5,295 nucleotides of DNA from Candidatus Bathyarchaeota archaeon (GTDB taxonomy: Archaea > Thermoproteota > Bathyarchaeia > Bathyarchaeales > Bathyarchaeaceae), in the NCBI GenBank assembly GCA_014859755.1, contig JACUTO010000111.1:1-5295 (forward strand), written 5' to 3'. The first letter of the stretch is position 1, and each line of letters opens with the position of its first letter. The notes under the pieces are model-generated. The model saw only the letters and a list, made by a program, of their open reading frames with translations, searched no databases and was not told the origin of the DNA. Positions 1-4,994 of the stretch are shown piece after piece. The position numbers and the translations under genes were made by a program.

Positions 1-616
1 CTTTAGGTTTCGGCGGAGGAGGCGCTGGAGCTCTAGGTATTAAGGCTCTGGGTGCTCGTGGCCTACGCGTCGCAATGAAGATCACTATCGCTAATATTAT
101 TGTGCAAACTACGAGCGCTACCGTCAGATACGTCATCCATGTATCCATGTCCGTGAGTGCCATATGCAAAGGTGGAGTAGCAACGCTGATGAGTGCCGCA
201 TTATCTGGATCTTCTTTACCGAGCTCATCTGTCCAAACATCTACATTGATTGTAGTGGTGCCAACGGTGATTGCTTTTCCATCCTTCGGCACTGTAAACT
301 TGGATTCCTTGTTAATCACGCCGCCATCCCTTGCTATAGCCGCTTTTACCTCAATAGTTTCATTACCTTCCCAGTGGTCTTTCACGTAGGCGTGCCAAGG
401 ATATTCGATGGTGACGTTGTAGACATAAACTTCGGTCGCCAAATCATTTCGGATCGTAATGTATAGCGTACCGGAATCGCCTGGCGCGTACTGCAACTTG
501 TCCACCCACGCATACACATGAAACTCCCTTGGGGTAATTTGCGCTTTAGTCAGTGGAACAAATAAGATGGCTGAAAGCAGTGTCATAGCCAACATTACAA
601 TAGTTTTCTTTCTCAT
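1..616 (-). CDS. Secreted, membrane-anchored surface protein (C-terminus beyond window)
   Basis: Reading the minus strand from ATG at 616 gives 205 codons with no stop before the window edge, so the 3' end is missing. Residues 1-25 form a signal peptide (MRKK, a hydrophobic core, then a TKA/Q cleavage-like site). Residues 30-155 are an ectodomain rich in alternating beta-type segments; YAPGDSGTLYITIRN (43-57) resembles the opening of CARDB-like or other Ig-fold domains that carry 'xPGdxgtvxvxvrN'. Two N-X-T sequons are visible (N67, N85). Residues 163-182 form one strongly hydrophobic membrane helix, followed by a basic, proline-rich tail (RRPRAPR, APPPPKPK) that should lie in the cytoplasm. 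A ribosome binding site GGTGAT (620-625) sits four bases upstream, which supports this start. The topology therefore predicts an outward-facing domain on a single anchor. I do not recognise the specific family. Binding, adhesion or assembly roles are all possible. Confidence 0.82.
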   Translation of the reverse strand, partial: MRKKTIVMLAMTLLSAILFVPLTKAQITPREFHVYAWVDKLQYAPGDSGTLYITIRNDLATEVYVYNVTIEYPWHAYVKDHWEGNETIEVKAAIARDGGVINKESKFTVPKDGKAITVGTTTINVDVWTDELGKEDPDNAALISVATPPLHMALTDMDTWMTYLTVALVVCTIILAIVIFIATRRPRAPRALIPRAPAPPPPKPK

Positions 617-636
617 AGTATCACCAGCCAGAATTC

Positions 637-686
637 TATACCAATCTATTTTTAAGATTTATTATATACCAATCCATTTTTTGAGA
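637..686. repeat. Tandem direct repeat overlapping the surface-protein promoter
   Basis: Two near-identical copies lie 28 bases apart: 637-657 and 665-686. Both begin TATACCAATC, then Y-A, a run of five or six T, and R-AGA; they differ by two substitutions and one T. On the minus strand the upstream copy ends in the TATA-like box and the downstream copy lies between that box and the predicted transcript start. The placement suits a repressor operator, but a recent small duplication of promoter DNA would look the same. Confidence 0.5.
661..668 (-). promoter_or_regulatory. TATA-like box for the surface-protein gene
   Basis: On the minus strand this reads TATATAAT, with AT-rich flanks. A transcript start about 25 bases downstream would fall near 638-640, giving a leader of roughly 22 bases that contains the GGTGAT ribosome binding site before ATG 616. 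This spacing fits an archaeal TBP/TFB promoter. No transcript data support it. Confidence 0.5.
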
Positions 687-722
687 ATTGTTACGAAACA
701 AAAACATACACGTGACCGTATC

Positions 723-733
723 AAAAAGAAAAA
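723..733 (-). terminator. T-run terminator on the minus strand
   Basis: The minus strand reads TTTTTCTTTTT here, 17 bases after the TAA at 751-753. Archaeal transcription often stops at T-rich tracts without a strong hairpin. The tract lies just downstream of the minus-strand reading frame ending at 751 and upstream of the surface-protein promoter. That supports 751 as a real gene end. Confidence 0.45.
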
Positions 734-750
734 TGTAAGATAAGCCCAAA

Positions 751-888
751 TTAAGCCTCCTTTAATCCTTCGGCATCATCATAAATCTTCTCTATGAGCT
801 CCGGAAAGTTATTCAATTCAACAAGGTAATTATTGTTGAGGAGGACGCCTCCATTGGCGAATGGGAAAGCATATGGGCATGGACTCAA
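751..888 (-). pseudogene. Possible small gene or C-terminal remnant of a lost gene
   Basis: The minus frame ending at TAA 751-753 is open back to 936. From a TTG at 888 it encodes 45 residues. Its last part (NNFPELIEKIYDDAEGLKEA) has the codon and residue character of a real amphipathic C-terminal helix, and a T-run terminator follows the stop. The upstream portion runs antisense to the start of the HAD-kinase gene, and no good ribosome binding site is visible, so an intact gene is doubtful. The pattern 'NGGVLLNN...PELIEKI' vaguely recalls the C-terminal end of GT4 glycosyltransferases (gGvLv...eelaekI). That resemblance is weak and should not be used as an assignment. It may be the tail left after a rearrangement placed the HAD gene here. 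Confidence 0.3.
838..844 (+). promoter_or_regulatory. Ribosome binding site deciding the HAD-kinase start
   Basis: GAGGAGG lies nine bases before TTG at 854. It is the only strong Shine-Dalgarno match near this gene's 5' end and would sit inside the coding region if the upstream TTG at 833 were used, so 854 is preferred. The same bases are also codons of the antisense frame ending at 751, so the match could be accidental; in that case TTG 893 is the fallback start. Confidence 0.5.
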
Positions 889-2119
889 TCGATTGGTCGT
901 CTTCGATGTAGAAGGGGTTTTGATACCGAAGAGGCGTTACCTACTTTTCGAGACGATGAGAAACGTGGGTCTTTGGGGTTTCATTAAGATCATTGTAATG
1001 GGGATTCTATACGAAGTTGGGTTACTTTCCCTTGAATCCGCACTGAAAAGAATTTTCATGATGCTCCAAGGGCTCACGGTGGACGAGGTCTTTCAACTCT
1101 ATAAGAAAATTCCCTTGATGCCAAGTGCGAGAGAAGTCTTTGAAAGATTAAACAAGGCAGGGTATAAGACAGCCCTCATAAGTTTGGGTCTTCCCACACT
1201 TTTTGTCAAAGACCTAGCCACAAGACTAAACGCTGACTACGCATTCGGTTTGGAACTAGAGGTAGTCAACGGTCATTTGACAGGTGTGATCGGGGGCGAC
1301 GTTCTAAAATCTGGTGGTAAGGCAATGGTTTTGAAAAAAATTCTTGAAAAAGAGGGTTTATCCTCCCAAGACTGTGTTATTGTCGCTGACGACCGAAACA
1401 ATCTTCCCATGTTTCCCCTTTGCACATTAAGGGTTGGCTACAATCCTGATTTCATTTTGAGCGTCAAATCCGACTTTGTCGTTAAGGATGACCTCTCAGG
1501 AATTTTACCGATCATAACAGATAATGTGTTGCAGGTTTCCAGTCCGGCTATTTCAAGAAGCGAGAGAATTCGCGAAACGATTCATATAGGTAGCTTTTTG
1601 GTGCCGTTTGTTTGCATATACATATTAGGAAGTTATTTGGTATCTTCATTGATACTCATCCTAACTTTGTTGTACATCATATCTGAGGTTGCCAGACTTC
1701 TAGGAATCAACTTTCCCATACTCTCCGCAATAACTTGGAGAGCCGCTAATAAATCAGAACTTTATGAATTCGCAACAGCGCCAATTTTTTTCGCTTTGGG
1801 CATAGTATTTTCACTCATCCTTTTTCCCGCGTCTGCTAGTTATGCATCCATCGCAATACTCACATTAGGCGACGGTTTTGCCAACATTTTTGGAAGAAAA
1901 TTTGGAAGCGTTACCTTTCCCTTCAACAAAGGAAAGAATGTGGAGGGCTCAATTTTCGGCTTCCTCTTTGCCTCTGTTGGGGCTATGATCTTTGTTGATC
2001 CAGTGAAAGCCTTTGTGGGCGCCGCAGCAGGGATGCTGATAGAATGTCTTCCCTTACCCATCAGCGATAACCTAGCTATACCTCTAGCCTCCGGACTGGT
2101 GCTCACGTTGATTCCCTAA
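854..2119 (+). CDS. HAD phosphatase fused to SEC59/DGK1-like polyprenol/lipid kinase domain
   Basis: From TTG 854 the product is 421 residues. Residues 14-215 form a HAD hydrolase of the SerB/ThrH kind. Motif I is FDVEGVL with nucleophile D18 and E20 in place of the usual second Asp, as in ThrH (DLEGVLVP). Motif II is S110 in ALISLG, motif III is K156 after GG, and motif IV is VADDRNNLPM (D179; N183 where an Asp is expected). Residues 243-421 hold about seven hydrophobic segments with the signature of the SEC59/DGK1/VTE5 CTP-dependent kinases: LGDGFANIFGRKFG (337-351), then NKGKNVEGS (358-366). The known family phosphorylates dolichol, diacylglycerol or phytol using CTP. I infer an integral membrane enzyme joining a cytosolic phosphatase to a lipid-alcohol kinase; the substrate is unknown. 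TTG 833 and TTG 893 are alternative starts; everything before residue 14 lacks domain character. The gene stands alone, and no clear terminator follows it. Confidence 0.85.
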   Translation: MANGKAYGHGLNRLVVFDVEGVLIPKRRYLLFETMRNVGLWGFIKIIVMGILYEVGLLSLESALKRIFMMLQGLTVDEVFQLYKKIPLMPSAREVFERLNKAGYKTALISLGLPTLFVKDLATRLNADYAFGLELEVVNGHLTGVIGGDVLKSGGKAMVLKKILEKEGLSSQDCVIVADDRNNLPMFPLCTLRVGYNPDFILSVKSDFVVKDDLSGILPIITDNVLQVSSPAISRSERIRETIHIGSFLVPFVCIYILGSYLVSSLILILTLLYIISEVARLLGINFPILSAITWRAANKSELYEFATAPIFFALGIVFSLILFPASASYASIAILTLGDGFANIFGRKFGSVTFPFNKGKNVEGSIFGFLFASVGAMIFVDPVKAFVGAAAGMLIECLPLPISDNLAIPLASGLVLTLIP

Positions 2120-2188
2120 AACAGAGTGAGAAATCAAATTTTGGAGCTAGGGCGCCGTGTGCGATAGAATTAAAAGATTGTATATCAT

Positions 2189-2197
2189 CATATAAGT
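2189..2197 (+). promoter_or_regulatory. TATA-like box for the PhoU-TrkA_C pair
   Basis: CATATAAGT lies in a short AT-rich stretch in the gap after the HAD-kinase gene. A start about 26 bases downstream (near 2219) would leave a leader of some 38 bases containing GGGGAG at 2241-2246, ten bases before TTG 2257. A second AT element at 2180-2186 is a less convincing alternative. Confidence 0.4.
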
Positions 2198-2256
2198 ATC
2201 GACACGTGAAAATTGATGAAGCGTAGCCATGCTAACTTTAGGGGAGTTTTCTCTGC

Positions 2257-2862
2257 TTGACGGAACCAGAGAAAATTGAGTATAAACCCATTTCTGTTCG
2301 AGAAGCCCTCACCGAAATGAAGGACTTATCTGAGATAATGATCGATCTAGCATATTCAGCAGCTCTTTTCCACAGTCGCGAGCTTGCCGAAGAGGTTTTA
2401 GAGCTTGAAAAACGGGTAGACTACCTCGCTTACATGTTAGACATGAACGCCATGCTGGCAGCCAGAGACGCAGAAGACGCTGAATCCCTCATCGGAGTAG
2501 CAACCGTAGCTGCTGCCACCGACAAAATCTCTGATGCCGCCGCCGACATAGCAACCATCGTACTCAAAGAAATAGGCATTCACCCCATCATTCGAGAAGC
2601 CTTCGAAAAAGTTGAGGAACGATTGACACGAGCCGAAGTCAAACCTAGCTCATTTTTCATTAATAAAAAGCTGGGAGATTTGGAGCTAGCCGCCAAGATA
2701 GGGGTTGACATAATAGCGATCCGCCGTGGGAAGGAATGGATTATAGATCCCAGCGAAGACGAAACAATTCTGGAAGGCGACGTTCTCATTGCTAGGGGCG
2801 CGCCTTTAGGAGTTGATGACTTGAAAGGCTTGGCTGAAGGAAAACTCAAAGAAATGGAATAG
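2257..2862 (+). CDS. PhoU domain plus TrkA_C (RCK_C) domain protein, copy 1
   Basis: This 201-residue soluble protein has two domains. Residues 15-125 are an all-helical PhoU-like region with acidic ExxxD-type metal-binding motifs (E51-D55, D89-D93). Residues 130-196 form a TrkA_C/RCK_C fold, the small ligand-binding domain of potassium and other ion transport regulators, recognisable by VDIIAIRRGKEW (150-161) and EGDVLIARG (173-181). It matches the architecture of the archaeal COG3273 proteins, which are often found beside MgtE-like COG1824 permeases. The likely role is sensing a nucleotide or ion and gating the permease encoded at 3493-4716; this is inferred from domains and context. The start is TTG with GGGGAG ten bases upstream; no better in-frame start is present. 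The next gene, a paralogue, begins 13 bases after the stop, so the two are probably one operon. Confidence 0.88.
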   Translation: MTEPEKIEYKPISVREALTEMKDLSEIMIDLAYSAALFHSRELAEEVLELEKRVDYLAYMLDMNAMLAARDAEDAESLIGVATVAAATDKISDAAADIATIVLKEIGIHPIIREAFEKVEERLTRAEVKPSSFFINKKLGDLELAAKIGVDIIAIRRGKEWIIDPSEDETILEGDVLIARGAPLGVDDLKGLAEGKLKEME

Positions 2863-2875
2863 GGAGAAGTCAAGG

Positions 2876-3478
2876 TTGACGTTAACTAAAGGGCATTTCA
2901 AAAAAGTTGTAGACAAACTCGTGTCTCTGAAAGACACGTCTGAACTCATGATAGACCTTGCGTACTCCTCACTCCTTCTTAACAGTCGAGAACTAGCAGA
3001 GGAAGTGCAAGCCCTTGAGGAACGTATGGACAATCTACACACGGAATTTGAGCTCCTCGTTTTATCCAGCGGCTTCAAACCCGAAGAATCCAAAGATTTC
3101 CTAGGTTTGATAAGGTTAGGGGTAGTCACGGAAGAAATAGCGGACGCCGCTACGGAAATTGCTGACGTTGTGCTCAGAGGGCTGGAACCCCACCCCATAT
3201 TGAGACGTGTAATAGAAGAAGCGGAGGAAACCGTAACTCGGGTGCGCATTTCAAATACTTCCCCCTTAGTGGGAAAGAGCCTGCGAGAAGCCCAAATCCA
3301 AGAAGAGACAGGTATGTGGGTGTTGGTCATCAGAAGAGGCAAAAAGTGGTTGCGTCCTCGCCCCGAGACGGTGATCAAAGCGGGCGATATCTTGATTGCT
3401 TCAGGCTATGCGGAAGGAGAAGAAGATTTTAAGGAGTTAGCTTCCGGGGTCCGTGCGCCTGCTGCTGAAGAATCTTAA
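2876..3478 (+). CDS. PhoU domain plus TrkA_C (RCK_C) domain protein, copy 2
   Basis: This 200-residue paralogue of the preceding gene has the same domain order. Conserved blocks include LMIDLAYSSLLLNSRELAEEV (24-44; copy 1 has IMIDLAYSAALFHSRELAEEV), ExxxD motifs at E48-D52 and E86-D90, and a TrkA_C domain from about 128 to 190 with VLVIRRGKKW and AGDILIASG. Outside these blocks the copies differ widely, so the duplication is old and both have been kept, which suggests different ligands or a heteromeric complex. The TTG start has GGGAG (2862-2866) nine bases upstream, overlapping the stop of copy 1, so translation may be coupled. The C-terminal tail (RAPAAEES) is short and acidic. The stop codon lies only 14 bases from the stop of the opposing permease gene. 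Function as a permease regulator is inferred. Confidence 0.88.
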   Translation: MTLTKGHFKKVVDKLVSLKDTSELMIDLAYSSLLLNSRELAEEVQALEERMDNLHTEFELLVLSSGFKPEESKDFLGLIRLGVVTEEIADAATEIADVVLRGLEPHPILRRVIEEAEETVTRVRISNTSPLVGKSLREAQIQEETGMWVLVIRRGKKWLRPRPETVIKAGDILIASGYAEGEEDFKELASGVRAPAAEES

Positions 3479-3492
3479 GGGGCATCTGGGAA

Positions 3493-4716
3493 TTAGACGA
3501 TAACAGTTAGCGCTATAAGAAGAGAGATTGTTGTTATGCTGTCTGCCAACGAGCTTTCAATGGGAATTACAAAGTTATCCGGGTCCCAACCCCTTCTGTA
3601 GGTAAAAATGGCCACGGCGTATGCGATAATAACCATGGCTGAGACGGCTAAGATGTTCGTAGTTAAGAGTTGCGCCGCGAATTTTAACAGACCGTCTAGA
3701 GTGGTTATTCTGCGCATAAAGGATGCCGTTATGAAGTAAAGTGTAAACATTGTCATTGAGGCCATCCATCCTCCGCCTAACACGGTTAGGTGTTGTTTAA
3801 TTGAGGAAAAGGATGGTTTAACTGTACCTAAAGCGAGATTCGTAGTGGCTGTTGAACCCACGATGGAGCCTACGTCTCCCACGGTATCGATCAACGCCGG
3901 GTAAACTACGTATATTTCTGGTCTATTACCTATAACCTCACTTACTTTAACGAGGAAGGAGCCTGTAACATTGACGATAAAGGTCACAAAGACAAGAGTG
4001 AACAAGAATTCTTTAATCGTTTCAACAAAATTTTCTTCTCTAACGTTTTTAACTAAAAGGTATACCACAACGAGAAGGAAAACGAAGTCGAGCAGCCCAA
4101 TCAAGTAATATCCAAAGGGAGCTAACGTGAAGAAGATGTTCAGACTGAAGATGTAACATGCTGTAACAATGATGTCGGCTACCGTCGATGTTATAGGATA
4201 CACGGTAACATCGGGGTCTAAACCACGTCTAAAAGAAAGAGCAGAAACTGCTATTGTTATGGGTGAGACGAAAACGATGGATAGGCCCATGGTCGCGGTA
4301 ATCACGGCCAGTATCTCAATGAAGTCTATGACCGTGGTTTTCCAAAGAAACAAGCCGAACATCGAGGCTCCTAGCCCGATCATGATGCCACTTACAAGCG
4401 ACAATACGATGACCGCACGCAAAAGGAGATAAAAATCCTTCGTGTTTTTGGTGTAGCTGGCTTTAACGGTTCCTAGGTGTAGACCCGTGCTTAGGCGACC
4501 GCTGAAAAGACCGCCTATGGCTCCTCTGACGCTTAGAATTCCCGGAAAAAGAGCGAGGGTCCATGGGGCTAGGGAGAACACGCCAAGATATACGGCGAGA
4601 AGCGTTCCAGCCAGCATTCCACCAAAATTAAATGAAAGGGACAGGATGGACTGACCTAAGCTTGTGATCAATCCTCTTACCCGAGGCGTAGTTTCCGCTA
4701 TGTTGGTCTCCGTCAT
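3493..4716 (-). CDS. SLC41/MgtE-type divalent cation permease, two-repeat form without CBS domains
   Basis: From ATG 4716 this is a 407-residue polytopic membrane protein of two homologous halves. Each half has a first signature (PGILSVRGAIGGLFSGRLST, from 58; YPALIDTVGDVGSIVGSTAT, from 272) ending in LHLGTVK or LALGTVK, and a second signature (RRGLDPDVTVYPITSTVAD from 163; RRGWDPDNFVIPIESSLAD from 374). The DPD...P...D residues (D167, D169, D181; D378, D380, D392) match positions that line the ion path in the MgtE/SLC41 family, which moves Mg2+ and related divalent cations. Bacterial MgtE has cytosolic N and CBS domains that sense Mg2+; these are absent, and the convergent PhoU-TrkA_C proteins may take their place. 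It matches the archaeal COG1824 permeases. ATG 4716 is chosen because GGAAGTGA lies five bases upstream; GTG 4725 would add three residues. Actual ion specificity cannot be read from the sequence. Confidence 0.9.
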   Translation of the reverse strand: MTETNIAETTPRVRGLITSLGQSILSLSFNFGGMLAGTLLAVYLGVFSLAPWTLALFPGILSVRGAIGGLFSGRLSTGLHLGTVKASYTKNTKDFYLLLRAVIVLSLVSGIMIGLGASMFGLFLWKTTVIDFIEILAVITATMGLSIVFVSPITIAVSALSFRRGLDPDVTVYPITSTVADIIVTACYIFSLNIFFTLAPFGYYLIGLLDFVFLLVVVYLLVKNVREENFVETIKEFLFTLVFVTFIVNVTGSFLVKVSEVIGNRPEIYVVYPALIDTVGDVGSIVGSTATTNLALGTVKPSFSSIKQHLTVLGGGWMASMTMFTLYFITASFMRRITTLDGLLKFAAQLLTTNILAVSAMVIIAYAVAIFTYRRGWDPDNFVIPIESSLADSITTISLLIALTVIV

Positions 4717-4876
4717 CGCAGTCACTTCCTTCCATCCAGTTTGGCCTCCACTCTTCTGATACTACGCCCTCGGCACGGATTCGGAGCGCATGGACGGTTA
4801 TGCGGGTTTCCTGATCCGTTTCTGGATCGGTTAGCTTCCGTAACACTGACACTGCTTTCTGTAGCTCCTTGTGCAC
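4628..4876 (-). CDS. Possible leaderless small gene or DUF59-like remnant overlapping the permease start
   Basis: A GTG at 4876 opens an 82-residue frame. Residues 1-47 look protein-like (LQKAVSVLRKLTDPETDQE, then VVSEEWRPNW), recalling the start of MIP18/DUF59 iron-sulfur assembly domains, in which 'aLrkvxDPExg...' is followed by a beta strand and '..rP.sp.CP'. The conserved cysteine region does not follow. From about residue 48 the frame runs out of phase over the permease N-terminus and loses family character. The predicted transcript start from the TATA-like box at 4898-4905 falls on or very near the GTG, which would make it leaderless. It may be a translated leader, a truncated DUF59 gene, or chance. 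The family resemblance is faint. Confidence 0.28.
   Translation of the reverse strand: MHKELQKAVSVLRKLTDPETDQETRITVHALRIRAEGVVSEEWRPNWMEGSDCDDGDQHSGNYASGKRIDHKLRSVHPVPFI
4722..4729 (-). promoter_or_regulatory. Ribosome binding site deciding the permease start
   Basis: The minus strand reads GGAAGTGA, one base off the archaeal anti-16S complement GGAGGTGA, and ends five bases before ATG 4716. This spacing favours ATG 4716 over GTG 4725, which would lie within the site. Confidence 0.5.
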
Positions 4877-4897
4877 TAAAACTTTGTAAACAACAAC

Positions 4898-4905
4898 CCT
4901 TAAAG
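4898..4905 (-). promoter_or_regulatory. TATA-like box (with BRE-like A-run) for the permease transcript
   Basis: The minus strand reads CTTTAAGG, directly preceded by an A-rich AAAAAGC stretch that could be a BRE. A start about 26 bases downstream falls near 4876. No other TATA-like element is seen between here and ATG 4716, where the DNA is GC-richer, so the permease mRNA would carry a leader of about 160 bases. Confidence 0.42.
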
Positions 4906-4911
4906 GCTTTT

Positions 4912-4931
4912 TGTCATCACGTCACCTGACA
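4912..4931. repeat. Inverted repeat TGTCA-N10-TGACA upstream of the permease promoter
   Basis: Perfect five-base arms at 4912-4916 and 4927-4931 are separated by ten bases, so the arms lie about one and a half helical turns apart. The element sits immediately upstream of the BRE/TATA region on the permease side, a typical place for an archaeal activator site. The arms are short enough to occur by chance. Confidence 0.3.
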
Positions 4932-4994
4932 ATCAGAAGTGGCGCGGGGTGCGGGATTTGATCGCTAGTAAATGTTCTTCATGTACGATTATTT

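Noticed and set aside
75..466. Two plus-strand open frames of about 100 codons
   Set aside because: Both are antisense to the surface-protein gene, which has signal peptide, ectodomain, membrane helix and ribosome binding site. Their products show no domain character.
2216..2277. Two very short frames (ATG 2216, 14 codons, ending in TTGA overlap with TTG 2257; ATG 2229, 16 codons) before the first PhoU-TrkA_C gene, possible leader peptides
   Set aside because: The predicted transcript start is at about 2219, after the first ATG, and neither peptide has notable composition. The overlap is probably chance.
2139..2690. Shared 11-base string TTTGGAGCTAG at about 2139 and 2679
   Set aside because: It is short, one copy lies inside coding DNA, and no other flanking similarity exists.
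2580..3378. Long minus-strand open frames (97 and 190 codons) across the PhoU-TrkA_C genes
   Set aside because: The products are serine- and arginine-rich, as expected for reversed coding DNA, and have no recognisable motif or promoter. The plus-strand proteins are clear.
4722..4915. A third minus frame ending at TGA 4722-4724 that overlaps GTG 4725 as GTGA, suggesting an operon partner
   Set aside because: The frame has no plausible start codon, and its translation is Ser/Asn/Pro/Arg-rich low-complexity without protein character.
4741..4929. Plus-strand 62-codon frame upstream of the permease gene
   Set aside because: It is antisense to the permease leader, has no ribosome binding site or promoter, and its product looks random.
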